The notes: a model not told the origin generated them from the sequence alone. A DNA stretch of 41,606 nucleotides from an uncultured Cellvibrionales bacterium (GCA_913031145.1 CAJWCO010000021.1:1-41606), one strand, 5' to 3'. Positions 28,314 through 36,898 are shown, counted from the stretch's first letter. A program made the numbers and translations.

Positions 28314-29492
28314 TTATCCCAATCCGAGAATATTTTTCGCAATGATGTTTAGCTGCACTTCAGACGTGCCGCCCTCAATTGAGTTACCCTTAGTTCTGAG
28401 CCACGTCTTTGGCAACCATCCATCTTGCGATGCTGTGCCCTCCCAACCCATGGCCTCGGTCCCTTGCAGTTTCATCATTACTTCATAACGCCGTTTATTC
28501 AGTTCTGTGCCGTAGTACTTCAGCATTGCTGAAGTCGCACCGACGCCCTGTCCTACTTTTGCCTGATCAGTCACGCGCTCGGCAGTCAACGCAAAGGCAG
28601 CGGCATCTATCTCCCAACGAGTTACATCCTGACGCAAAAACGAATTGGATAAGCGTCCCTCCTCAAGCCCAAGCGCTCCAACTGCAACTTCCCAGAGGTT
28701 TTGGGCCCCGGCATCGGCCAAACCAAAACCGCCAATCATCTCGCGCTCATGCGTCAGCAGGTACTTCGCAATCGTCCAACCTTGGTTTACTTCACCCACC
28801 ACCTGGTTTTTCTCGACCCTTACATCCTCAAGAAAGGTTTCACAAAACGGTGAACTGCCAGAGATCAGCTTTATCGGTTTCGGAGTCACCCCAGGCGTTT
28901 CCATATCGAATAGGACGAGGCTAATTCCACTCTGTTTTTTGGCATCAGGATCCGTTCGCACAAGACAAAACATCCAATCGGCCTGATCTCCGTACGACGT
29001 CCAAACCTTTTGCCCGTTGACTTTGTAGTGATCTCCCATATCAACGGCTTTTGACTGCAAGGCCGCCAAGTCTGACCCCGAATTGGGCTCACTATAGCCC
29101 TGACACCACCGTATCTCGCCGCGCACGATGGGTGGGAGATGTTGTTGCTTTAACTCCTCGGAACCGAACGCCAATAATGCCGGTCCAATCATCCAAACCC
29201 CGAAACTATCCAGCGGGGATCGCGCATTTATGCGTTCCAGTTCTTCGCGTAAGACCTTCGCCTCTGTCTTACTCAGCCCGCCGCCGCCGTACTCTTTTGG
29301 CCACATAGGCGCGGTCCAACCTCGCGCCCCCATGCGTTCCATCCACTGTTTTTGCTCAACACTTTGAAACGTGCCATTACGACCACCCCAGCACACTGCT
29401 TTGGTGTCGGTTACCGGCGTGCGCATACTCGTTGGACAGTTCTCTTCTAGCCACTGCCGAGTATCATCGCGAAATGATTGCAGATCGATCAA
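28314..29492 (-). CDS. Acyl-CoA dehydrogenase, probable catalytic partner subunit
   Basis: 392 residues with YSEPNSGSDLAAL and WTSYGDQADW in the flavin-binding region and KLQGTEAMGWEG in the C-terminal helical domain. Glu373 in SIEGGTSEVQ stands at the medium-chain ACAD catalytic-base site; a second candidate is in LLTHERE near residue 249, the alternative base position of isovaleryl-CoA-type enzymes. The start is TTG 29492: AAGGAG sits exactly six bases upstream and no nearby ATG has such a site. It is first in the run of three ACAD genes and faces a divergent region with a palindromic site 49 bp upstream. Confidence 0.9.
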   Translation of the reverse strand: MIDLQSFRDDTRQWLEENCPTSMRTPVTDTKAVCWGGRNGTFQSVEQKQWMERMGARGWTAPMWPKEYGGGGLSKTEAKVLREELERINARSPLDSFGVWMIGPALLAFGSEELKQQHLPPIVRGEIRWCQGYSEPNSGSDLAALQSKAVDMGDHYKVNGQKVWTSYGDQADWMFCLVRTDPDAKKQSGISLVLFDMETPGVTPKPIKLISGSSPFCETFLEDVRVEKNQVVGEVNQGWTIAKYLLTHEREMIGGFGLADAGAQNLWEVAVGALGLEEGRLSNSFLRQDVTRWEIDAAAFALTAERVTDQAKVGQGVGATSAMLKYYGTELNKRRYEVMMKLQGTEAMGWEGTASQDGWLPKTWLRTKGNSIEGGTSEVQLNIIAKNILGLG

Positions 29493-29541
29493 TTTTTGCT
29501 CCTTGATAAAATTTTTAGTAAAAAACTAGCTGCGCGACGTA

Positions 29542-29553
29542 CGTGTTAACACG
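29542..29553. promoter_or_regulatory. Palindromic operator candidate, acyl-CoA dehydrogenase side
   Basis: CGTGTTAACACG is a perfect 12-bp palindrome whose 10-bp core recurs at 29788-29797. It lies 49 bases upstream of the TTG start of the acyl-CoA dehydrogenase gene at 29492. The repetition and the near-symmetrical placement relative to the two divergent genes suggest a regulator site. Confidence 0.5.
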
Positions 29554-29787
29554 GGCGCAATATGCGGAACTCTTGGTCACCGTGGCTCATGCTGAACTAA
29601 CTCTCTGCACTCGCATGAACGTCAATACCTGAACCTTCGGTATGTTATAATAACGACTAAGTATGTGACGCGCAAGAATACGACGCTTGTCGGCGCGTGC
29701 GCTCAACCATGCGCGTTAGTCTGCTAAACTGTGAGCGTAAAAGTTAATACTGAAACGCTGAGCGTTAGAGCGAGAAGCGTTCTTAAT

Positions 29788-29797
29788 GTGTTAACAC
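29788..29797. promoter_or_regulatory. Palindromic operator candidate, tesB side
   Basis: GTGTTAACAC, identical to the core of the site at 29542-29553, lies 52 bases upstream of the tesB ATG at 29850. The adjacent inverted repeat at 29754-29766 may belong to the same control region. Confidence 0.5.
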
Positions 29798-29849
29798 CAC
29801 TAGCCAACCCTCCAACAAATGCACCACTGCCGACGCAAGGAATTGCACC

Positions 29850-30755
29850 ATGACGGAAGCTCTCGACACACTGCTGCTCATATTGAAACTCGAGAAAATA
29901 GACGAATGCCTGTACCGCGGTGTAACGCCAAAGACACCCAACCAACGCGTTTTCGGCGGGCAGGTCTTTGCACAGGCTATGCGTGCCGCGCAAGATACCG
30001 TCGTGGCCGAGCGAGCCATTCACTCCCAGCAAGCCTATTTTCTGCGCCCGGGTGATCCTTTAATCCCGATTCTTTACGCCGTCGACAAAATCCGTGACGG
30101 GGGTTCATTTACCACCCGCAGGGTCGTTGCATCCCAACGCGGAAAAGCGATTTTTAGTACCTCTTTGTCATTTCAAAAGCGCGAAGTTGGCCTAAACCAC
30201 CAACTGGATATGCCCATTTGTCCGCCACCAGAAGAACTTAGTGACGACCAAGTGCACAGGGACCAGCAAGCGTCACAAGTGACCAAGAAGACGGTTCACA
30301 GGCATGATTTTAAACCCATCGAAATGCGTTCGGTTGAGCCCGTCGACCACCTCAATCCCATCGTAAGAGCCCCGCAACAACATGTTTGGTTACGAGCAAA
30401 AGGACAATTAGAGCGAGGCGCTAATACCGATAGCGGACTGCATCAGGCCGTTCTAGCCTATGCATCCGATTACAACCTGATGAGCACGGCCCTTTTGCCC
30501 CATGCAACGAGTATCTTTAATCAACAGCTACAACCCGCCTCCCTCGACCACGCTATTTGGTTTCACGACGATTTCAGAGTTGACGAGTGGTTGTTGTACG
30601 CCATGGATAGTCCACGTGCGAGTGGGTCCAGAGGACTCAATCGCGGCAGCTTTTTCAGCCGCGATGGCAGGCTCGTGGCAAGCACAATTCAGGAGGGACT
30701 CATGCGCATTCATCCCACCCAAAAGCCCACCTCACCTAACACGCCCCCACATTGA
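29850..30755 (+). CDS. tesB: Acyl-CoA thioesterase II, TesB type
   Basis: A double-hotdog thioesterase of 301 residues that hydrolyses medium- and long-chain acyl-CoA. N-terminal hotdog: RVFGGQVFAQAMRAAQ and HSQQAYFLRPGD; C-terminal hotdog: ASDYNLMSTALLPH, SLDHAIWFHDDF and STIQEGLMR. The catalytic Asp/Thr/Gln network of E. coli TesB is matched by the Asp of SDYN, the Ser/Thr region after it, and the Gln of IQEG. ATG 29850 has AAGGA about eight bases upstream. It faces the acyl-CoA dehydrogenase run and is convergent with the next thioesterase (five bases between stops). Confidence 0.93.
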   Translation: MTEALDTLLLILKLEKIDECLYRGVTPKTPNQRVFGGQVFAQAMRAAQDTVVAERAIHSQQAYFLRPGDPLIPILYAVDKIRDGGSFTTRRVVASQRGKAIFSTSLSFQKREVGLNHQLDMPICPPPEELSDDQVHRDQQASQVTKKTVHRHDFKPIEMRSVEPVDHLNPIVRAPQQHVWLRAKGQLERGANTDSGLHQAVLAYASDYNLMSTALLPHATSIFNQQLQPASLDHAIWFHDDFRVDEWLLYAMDSPRASGSRGLNRGSFFSRDGRLVASTIQEGLMRIHPTQKPTSPNTPPH

Positions 30756-30760
30756 TTACA

Positions 30761-31195
30761 TCAGTCCATTAAGGACACTAAGGCAGCACGCAACGTAGGG
30801 GGAATTAACACGGATTGGTTGGTCTCCCGCTCCACAAACACATGCGTAAAAGTTCCATATGCTGCTGCCTGGCTCTGCCCTTCCTTAAAAATTGCAACTC
30901 CGTATTGCACGGAACTGTTACCCAACCTGTCGACCCGCAACGCGGCATCAATAACGTCTGGAAAACTAATCGGCGCCACGTACTCACAACTCGACCCGAC
31001 AACGAAGCCGACAATGGGCGAGGTTTGTATATTTAGGTCGCCGTGTTTTACAAGGTAGTGGTTAGTAACCGTATCGAAATAACTGTAGTAGGTTACGTTA
31101 TTGACATGACCATAACTATCGTTGTCCATCCAGCGCGTCGCAAGTGTCAAAAAGTAGTGGTAATCGTCACGTTTCACTTCAGCCGCTTGTTCCAT
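30761..31195 (-). CDS. Single-hotdog acyl-CoA thioesterase, 4HBT family
   Basis: 144 residues with the active-site stretch RWMDNDSYGHVNNVTYYSYFDT, typical of YbgC/FcbC-like thioesterases, where the Asp is catalytic. Start ATG 31195 has AGGGGG five bases upstream. It follows the iron-containing alcohol dehydrogenase by nine bases, so tandem tetR, alcohol dehydrogenase and thioesterase form one minus-strand operon. A natural role is releasing or salvaging acyl-CoA during overload, but the substrate cannot be read. Confidence 0.9.
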   Translation of the reverse strand: MEQAAEVKRDDYHYFLTLATRWMDNDSYGHVNNVTYYSYFDTVTNHYLVKHGDLNIQTSPIVGFVVGSSCEYVAPISFPDVIDAALRVDRLGNSSVQYGVAIFKEGQSQAAAYGTFTHVFVERETNQSVLIPPTLRAALVSLMD

Positions 31196-31204
31196 TTTTG
31201 CCCC

Positions 31205-32362
31205 CTAAAAAGCTAGCTCGTAAATCTTTAATGCATCCTCAAAGGTCACGTCGCGCGGATTATTTACCAGCAATCGTTGCTGCAACATTGCCTCTTGTGC
31301 AAGTCGCGGCAGGTCATCTCGCTGAACACCTAATTCCTCCAGCGTTGTCGGCAAACTGAGTTGTGCGGCCAAATCTAAAAAGTGCACCGCCAAGATTTCC
31401 GACGCATCCGCTACTGCGTTCTGGGCGTTGTAAGAAGGCATGATGTAAGGCAGTAACTGTTGATAGAGTTCTTCGGCCGCCGGCGCGTTAAAGCGCAGCA
31501 CGTGTGGCAGTACCAACGAATTCGTTAGACCATGGGGTAGATGATAATTGCCGCCTAGAGGATAGGCTAATGCATGTACCGCAGCCACTGGTGCATTTGC
31601 GAAGGCCTGCCCCGCCAGCATTGCGCCAATCAGCATCGCCTGACGCGCGTTCAGATCTTCGCCTCGCGTCACGGCAATGTGAATATTTCGGCTCAGCAAA
31701 TGCAGAGCCTGGATCGCTAACATGTCAGATAGTGGATTTTTAAGTCGCACCGAGGTGTAGGCCTCAATCGCATGAACCATCGCATCAATACCGGTGGCAG
31801 CAGTCACATGCGCGGGTAGTCCCAGCGTCAACTGCGCATCGAGTATGATGCAATCAGCAAGTAATAAGCGACTTACCACACCCGCCTTTGTTGTCTCCCC
31901 CGTGGTAATAATAGAGACCATAGTAGCTTCAGAACCGGTACCCGCAGTCGTCGGGACCTGAATAAGTGGCAATCGAGAGCCGTCAATTTGATCTACCCCA
32001 TAGATCTCTGAAAGCGTTTGCTTGCCAACCATCAGTACCGCTAACAGTTTTGCTACATCCAGAGAACTGCCACCGCCAAACCCAATGATGCCGTCACACG
32101 ACGCGTGCTTGGCAATCTCCAATGCCCCTAGCACCACATGTTCAGGAGGATCTGCAACCACATCAGAAAAAATCGTCACCTCCACCCCCTGTGCGGAGAG
32201 CCCTGACAGAGTCTTATCCAATAACCCCAACCCAAGTATTCCCGTGTCGGTGACGATCAAAGCATGCTTTATACGCAACTTGCGCGCTATCACGCCAAGC
32301 TCTGCCGCACTCCCCGCGCCCACCCGCGTGTCGGGAACACTGGCGAATGTAAAGTCATGCAT
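31205..32362 (-). CDS. Iron-containing alcohol dehydrogenase
   Basis: 385 residues of the Fe-ADH family, NAD(P)-dependent oxidation of an alcohol. Motifs: IIGFGGGSSLDVAKL for the cofactor, PTTAGTGSEAT, and the metal site Asp/His in GIDAMVHAIEAY and the following AVHALAYPLGGNYHLPHGLTN with its histidines. Length is normal. ATG 32362 has a strong GGAGGT box five bases upstream and lies 23 bp after the tandem-TetR gene. The substrate could be an aliphatic or a terpenoid-type alcohol; nothing in the sequence decides. Confidence 0.93.
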   Translation of the reverse strand: MHDFTFASVPDTRVGAGSAAELGVIARKLRIKHALIVTDTGILGLGLLDKTLSGLSAQGVEVTIFSDVVADPPEHVVLGALEIAKHASCDGIIGFGGGSSLDVAKLLAVLMVGKQTLSEIYGVDQIDGSRLPLIQVPTTAGTGSEATMVSIITTGETTKAGVVSRLLLADCIILDAQLTLGLPAHVTAATGIDAMVHAIEAYTSVRLKNPLSDMLAIQALHLLSRNIHIAVTRGEDLNARQAMLIGAMLAGQAFANAPVAAVHALAYPLGGNYHLPHGLTNSLVLPHVLRFNAPAAEELYQQLLPYIMPSYNAQNAVADASEILAVHFLDLAAQLSLPTTLEELGVQRDDLPRLAQEAMLQQRLLVNNPRDVTFEDALKIYELAF

Positions 32363-32385
32363 AAAACACCTCCAATAAAAAAAAT

Positions 32386-33681
32386 TTAGCGCGCCTTTTG
32401 CTGCACAGACAATCCATTCACAAAAACCCCTAGATAATCCGCTGCCAGCTCCAATCCATTGTCGTAGGCTACGTGATCAGATAAATCTGGACTCGCCTCA
32501 ATGGCTCCAGACAAAAGATGCTGCGCGACTTCAGCGTCGATACCGCGCAGGCTCCCGCGCTCAACGCCTTCGTTAATATAACCACCCAGCAGAGCACTGT
32601 TTTCTTTTGAATTCTTCAAAATATCCTTGCGATGTTGTTCATCGAGAGACGGAAGTGCGCGATAACGGATCAAGGGACCTTGATCACTGTGTTGCACATG
32701 CAAAAGATACCGAAGCGCCAATTCAAGTCGCGCCAAGCCAGTCCGAGCCGTTTTGCCCGCCGCCAGCAGAAGACCACGCTCTAAGGCGATCGATCGTTTA
32801 AAGCATTGATAAAGTAACTCTTCTTTACTGCTAATATGATGATAAAAAGCGCCTTTGGTGACGTGCAAAGCGGTTGCAATGCCATCAAGAGACGTGCCCT
32901 TATAACCATGATAATTAAAATGCTGAGCACCGACTCGGTAGAATGCCTCACGCTTCATTTGATTCTGCAATTTCTTATCAAAGTGATCAACATGGCAATC
33001 AGTGCTGTTCGGATATCGAATAGATGCAAATTGATGATGTTTTTCAGCCATACCATGGGCCAAAATATCGACCACACAGCCAATAATGTAGGTTGCATTT
33101 GAGGCATGGCGACGATCAAACCATACCTGCGACCATTGCAATACCGAAAATATCGCGAGCGTTACCACTTTTGGATTCACCTTAGCAATGCTACCGTCTG
33201 CCATACCCTCCTCGACCATTGATTGGCAACAACCAAAAATTTGCTTCCATCGCTTTCTTATCTCTTCACCGTGGGCCGGGGTGAGTGCTGAAACTTCAGT
33301 CAACATAGCAAAGCATGCCGATTCACCCTTCAGTGTTTTTACGAAGCGATGAAAATGATCCTCAACCATGCAAACTACTTTCTCCAACCCCGAACCCTTC
33401 GACTGGTTACTCCGATGTGCAGTGGCCAACCACATATCACAACTCGCCAGATAGCACTGATAAATTAAGTCATCTTTCGTCTTAACGTAATGATAGAGAC
33501 ATGTTTTCGTGAGGCCCAAAGCGCCGGCTATCTCACCGAGTGTCGTGGCTCGTGATCCCTGCCAATTGAATAATTGTGAGGCCTCAGACAAAATCGCTTG
33601 AAACTTTAACTGGTGCTGGAATCCTTTCGTGAAGGGTGACAAAGCACTTTTTTTAGCAAGATCTGGGGTCAATACGCGCAT
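32386..33681 (-). CDS. Tandem (two-unit) TetR-family transcriptional regulator
   Basis: 431 residues containing two complete TetR-type DNA-binding units. The first helix-turn-helix is at about 45-75 (TTLGEIAGALGLTKTCLYHYVKTKDDLI), the second at about 262-292 (TSLDGIATALHVTKGAFYHHISSKEELL). Each is followed by about 150 residues of helical ligand-binding or dimerisation domain. TetR proteins normally have one unit (about 200 residues) and act as dimers, so this chain may be a built-in heterodimer. It is the first gene of an operon with an alcohol dehydrogenase and a thioesterase, which suggests control of that operon and perhaps of the neighbouring acyl-CoA genes. ATG 33681 has no visible ribosome-binding site. 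Confidence 0.9.
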   Translation of the reverse strand: MRVLTPDLAKKSALSPFTKGFQHQLKFQAILSEASQLFNWQGSRATTLGEIAGALGLTKTCLYHYVKTKDDLIYQCYLASCDMWLATAHRSNQSKGSGLEKVVCMVEDHFHRFVKTLKGESACFAMLTEVSALTPAHGEEIRKRWKQIFGCCQSMVEEGMADGSIAKVNPKVVTLAIFSVLQWSQVWFDRRHASNATYIIGCVVDILAHGMAEKHHQFASIRYPNSTDCHVDHFDKKLQNQMKREAFYRVGAQHFNYHGYKGTSLDGIATALHVTKGAFYHHISSKEELLYQCFKRSIALERGLLLAAGKTARTGLARLELALRYLLHVQHSDQGPLIRYRALPSLDEQHRKDILKNSKENSALLGGYINEGVERGSLRGIDAEVAQHLLSGAIEASPDLSDHVAYDNGLELAADYLGVFVNGLSVQQKAR

Positions 33682-33761
33682 GAGTTTTTTTACTGGATAA
33701 CGCCGTCACTTTGCGGTGATAGTCAGACGTATAACCTCGCATTCCAAGTTGAATACCCTTC

Positions 33762-33777
33762 GGTAGGTTAACATACC
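33762..33777. promoter_or_regulatory. Imperfect palindrome upstream of the tandem-TetR gene
   Basis: GGTAGGTTAACATACC is a 16-bp palindrome with one mismatched pair, centred on GTTAAC, and lies 80 bases upstream of the regulator ATG at 33681 and about 157 bases upstream of azurin. It shares GTTAACA with the two sites near 29.5-29.8 kb and could be an autoregulatory operator. Confidence 0.4.
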
Positions 33778-33934
33778 TGAGTCGAATGGAACCAGTAGGC
33801 CGCGAAAATATGGTGACTTTTGGTGCGCAGAAACAGAACCCGCGGCCGTCAACGAACCGATCCGATGAGCACCGATAACCGTAAAGTAAATCACCGCATC
33901 ACATTAAAGCGTACTTCAATCTTTGGGAGAAACA

Positions 33935-34387
33935 ATGAAAACTTTTTTACGAAACACAGGGCTCGCCATCGCGCTGACAACCGCCGGATGGGCGAACGCC
34001 GAATGTAGCTTTGACCTGGTGGTGGGAGACTACCTAAAATTCAGTATGACCGACATGATCGTCAAGAAAAGTTGCGGAACTGTTACTGTAAATCTCCGGC
34101 ATGAAGGCAAACTGGCTGCAAACATGATGGGTCACAATTGGGTACTCAGTGCAACTGGAGATGTTCAGCCGGTCGCAATGGAAGGCATGAGTGCAGGATT
34201 AGCCAACCACTACGTTAAGCCCAACGACGCGCGCGTCATAGCAGCCTCAAATATTATTGGTGGTGGCGAGACCACTAGCTTGACGTTTGAAACAGCGGCA
34301 TTGTCCAGCGCTGGCTCTTACACCTATTTTTGTTCTTTCCCCGGCCATTCCTATGGAATGCGTGGCACGCTCACAATCGTCCCCTGA
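33935..34387 (+). CDS. azu: Azurin (periplasmic type 1 copper protein)
   Basis: A small blue copper electron carrier. From ATG 33935 (GGGAG box five bases upstream; a TTG at 33923 overlaps the box) the precursor has 150 residues with a signal peptide to about residue 22 (WANA/ECS). Copper ligands are Gly66, His67, Cys133, His138 and Met142, and the disulfide is Cys24-Cys47. Subtracting 21 gives exactly 45/46/112/117/121 and 3/26 of P. aeruginosa azurin, so no insertion or deletion separates the two over this range. No cytochrome or reductase partner is adjacent. Divergent from the tandem-TetR gene. Confidence 0.96.
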   Translation: MKTFLRNTGLAIALTTAGWANAECSFDLVVGDYLKFSMTDMIVKKSCGTVTVNLRHEGKLAANMMGHNWVLSATGDVQPVAMEGMSAGLANHYVKPNDARVIAASNIIGGGETTSLTFETAALSSAGSYTYFCSFPGHSYGMRGTLTIVP

Positions 34388-34635
34388 AAAGGCTATTTTA
34401 GCGGACACCATAGCACTCGAAACGTGTGAGAATTCCTCGGATTACGCGTCGAGTAGCGTTAAAGGTTCGGCGGCTCTCTCGGCGCCGATCACTAGGCGTC
34501 TGTATCCGGCACTGACACAGGGCAGTCCTCGTGATCAACCTCACAAAAACGGACAAGCGGTTAACAAATGCAGGTGCTCGCCTACCGTGAAACATTAAAC
34601 TCAAAGATTCGATAACGCGTCTCAAGGAGATTAGA

Positions 34636-34998
34636 GTGGTAGACATTGTCCTAATGAGTGTACTGTTAACACTGGTGCAGGTTTTATTGCCGACCGCCCT
34701 TAACGTTGGTAACTTCCGTTATTTGCTGTCCAACAGGGAAGAGCCGATTACGCTATCGCCAATCTCAGCACGAGCTCAGCGCGCTGCCAGTAATTTGCTC
34801 GAGACGCTACCCATCTTTTTAGCACTCGCAGGACTTTCTATATTTTACGAGATAGATAACACGACTCCGGCGCTTTTATGGGTAGTCTGTCGCACCTTCT
34901 ACCTCGCCTGCTACACGTTCGGTATCACTGTTGTTCGCTCACTTGTGTTTATGGCATCGATCGTGTGTTTGGTACAAATGTCGATGGGCCTTTTGTAG
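34636..34998 (+). CDS. MAPEG-family membrane protein
   Basis: 120 residues, strongly hydrophobic, with four predicted membrane helices (about 4-24, 55-75, 77-95 and 100-120). RAQRAASNLLETLPIFLALAG is the MAPEG signature; the family includes glutathione-dependent enzymes and proteins of unknown function in bacteria. The start is GTG 34636 with AGGAG about seven bases upstream. It is 248 bp after azurin, with nothing recognisable in the gap, and convergent with the ABC exporter gene. Confidence 0.82.
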   Translation: MVDIVLMSVLLTLVQVLLPTALNVGNFRYLLSNREEPITLSPISARAQRAASNLLETLPIFLALAGLSIFYEIDNTTPALLWVVCRTFYLACYTFGITVVRSLVFMASIVCLVQMSMGLL

Positions 34999-35074
34999 TG
35001 TCGCCGAAGGTTTCTTCGACCTGCTAGCTGCCGAATTCACGGCCGACAATCATCGCGCTTGCCCGTGGTGCGTA

Positions 35075-36898
35075 TCAGCTCTCTAATAGCGTCTTATTGT
35101 ACTCGCCGCCATTAAATTGAAGCCGTGCCAAACGGCTGTAAAGAGGGCTTTCAGCAAGCAGTTGTTGGTGCGTGCCGAGCGCAACAAGCCGGCCAGAATC
35201 AACAACAGCAATCCGATTTGCATGCATCACGGTTGCTAAACGATGGGCAATGATCAACGTTGTGCGGCCAGCCATCAGCTCAGTCAGTGCGGTCTGAACG
35301 GCCTGCTCGCTTTCCGAGTCGAGTGCTGATGTCGCCTCATCTAAAAGCAGCAAGCTGGGATCTTTCAACAGCACCCGAGCAATGGCAATGCGCTGTTTTT
35401 GCCCGCCTGACAATCTCACGCCCTGCTCGCCCACTTGACTGTCATAACCTTGTGGACATTGCATAATAAAGTCATGCGCCTGAGCCGATTTCGCCACCTC
35501 GATGATTTCCTGCTCAAGTGCCTGATCAGTTGACTGCGAACGTCCATAGCCAATATTGTGTTTAATCGTGCCACTGAACAGGACAGGTTGCTGTTGAACC
35601 ACGCCAATCTGAGCCCTCAGCGTATGCAAAGGGTAGTCTTTGAGGTCGTACCCTGCGAGTGTTATACACCCCTCAATCGGGTCATAAAAGCGTTGTATTA
35701 AGTCGAATAACGTGGTTTTCCCAGCGCCCGAAGGGCCCACTAGAGCAATCACCTCGCCAGGCTCAACCCGCAGTGAAAAGTCACAAACAGCGGGGACAAG
35801 ACGGCGCGAAGCGTAGGCAAATGTCACGTTGTTAAAGCACAGCGCACCACAGGAGCCCTGTTCACTATCAGGCGCCAAAGAAGATGATTGGATCGCACTC
35901 TCCGTTGCCAGTAATTCCATTAGGCGTTCCGTGGCCCCCGCTGCTCGTTGCAATTCTCCATACACCTCTGAAAGCGTCGCGACCGACATAGCCATGACCA
36001 TTGCATAAAAAATAAACGCACCGAAATCACCACCGCTTAAACGACCTTCAACAACCGCAGTACCCCCAGTCCAGACCATGACAGACAACACCGAAAAAAT
36101 TATCAGAATCACAAGTGCCGTCAACCCAGAGCGGTATTGAATACGCCCTTTTGCGATGTCAAATGCTCGCTCCACATTGCTACCAAAAGCGATGCGCTCT
36201 TGCGCCTCTCGGGTATAACTCTGAACGACCTTAATTTGCTGGATAATCTCTCCGGCATAACTGCCGACATCGGCCAACGAATCTTGACTCTGTCGAGATA
36301 ACTGCCTGACCCGTCGGCCCAGTAACAATACAGGCACCACTGAAATAGGAATACCCACAAGCACAATTAACGCAAGTTGTATATTTGTGACGAAGAGCAT
36401 GACCAAAGCCCCGACCAAAGTTACAGAACTGCGTAATGCGAGAGACAACCCACTCCCCACAATAGACTGTAAGAGTGTCGTGTCTGAGGTCAGTCGCGCC
36501 ATAATATTGCCGCTGGGATAACGATCAAAAAACTCCGGTTCTAAACCGATAATGTGGGTAAAGACGGCGTTACGGATATCAGCACTAACGCGCTCACCTA
36601 ACCAAGAAATCATGTAAAAACGCAATGCAGTCGCCCCCGCCATAACGAAAGACAGGCCCCCCAAGAAAACAATGGCATTGCGTAAAGATGCGGATGACTG
36701 TGCGATTAGGCCTTGATCAATGACCATTTTCAGGCCCTGGCCCACTAAGAGGGTGGCGACCGACGTCACGACTAGCGCGGCAAGGAACGCAGCTAAGCGC
36801 CAGCAGTAAGGTCGTACAAACGGCCATAGCATCGGGGCCATCGAGCGAGCGGTTACATTTCCGCTCTTAACGGTCGTTTCGGACGCTTCACTAACCAT
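35075..36898 (-). CDS. MsbA-like ABC exporter, fused membrane and ATPase domains
   Basis: 607 residues: six-helix membrane domain (about 25-315) followed by a nucleotide-binding domain with Walker A GPSGAGKTT, Q-loop QQQPVLFSGTI, signature LSGGQKQR, Walker B LLLLDEATSALD and the switch His in IIAHRLA. All catalytic residues are intact, so it should work as a homodimeric exporter. Lipid, drug or peptide substrates are possible; it is not distinguishable from other MsbA-related exporters. No lpxK neighbour supports an essential lipid A flippase. It lies 89 bp downstream of a lipoprotein gene on the same strand. Confidence 0.93.
   Translation of the reverse strand: MVSEASETTVKSGNVTARSMAPMLWPFVRPYCWRLAAFLAALVVTSVATLLVGQGLKMVIDQGLIAQSSASLRNAIVFLGGLSFVMAGATALRFYMISWLGERVSADIRNAVFTHIIGLEPEFFDRYPSGNIMARLTSDTTLLQSIVGSGLSLALRSSVTLVGALVMLFVTNIQLALIVLVGIPISVVPVLLLGRRVRQLSRQSQDSLADVGSYAGEIIQQIKVVQSYTREAQERIAFGSNVERAFDIAKGRIQYRSGLTALVILIIFSVLSVMVWTGGTAVVEGRLSGGDFGAFIFYAMVMAMSVATLSEVYGELQRAAGATERLMELLATESAIQSSSLAPDSEQGSCGALCFNNVTFAYASRRLVPAVCDFSLRVEPGEVIALVGPSGAGKTTLFDLIQRFYDPIEGCITLAGYDLKDYPLHTLRAQIGVVQQQPVLFSGTIKHNIGYGRSQSTDQALEQEIIEVAKSAQAHDFIMQCPQGYDSQVGEQGVRLSGGQKQRIAIARVLLKDPSLLLLDEATSALDSESEQAVQTALTELMAGRTTLIIAHRLATVMHANRIAVVDSGRLVALGTHQQLLAESPLYSRLARLQFNGGEYNKTLLES

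Larger units (their letters stand above)
29493..29849. other. Divergent promoter region between acyl-CoA dehydrogenase run and tesB
   Basis: 357 bp with no gene. It contains two GTGTTAACAC palindromes (listed separately), a TATAAT hexamer at 29646-29651 between them, and a further inverted repeat AACGCT-G-AGCGTT at 29754-29766. No convincing -35 is paired with the TATAAT. Confidence 0.55.

Noticed and set aside
28409-28924. 171-codon plus-strand open frame
   Set aside because: Antisense to an intact acyl-CoA dehydrogenase gene; His/Arg/Pro/Ser-rich composition typical of an opposite-strand shadow.
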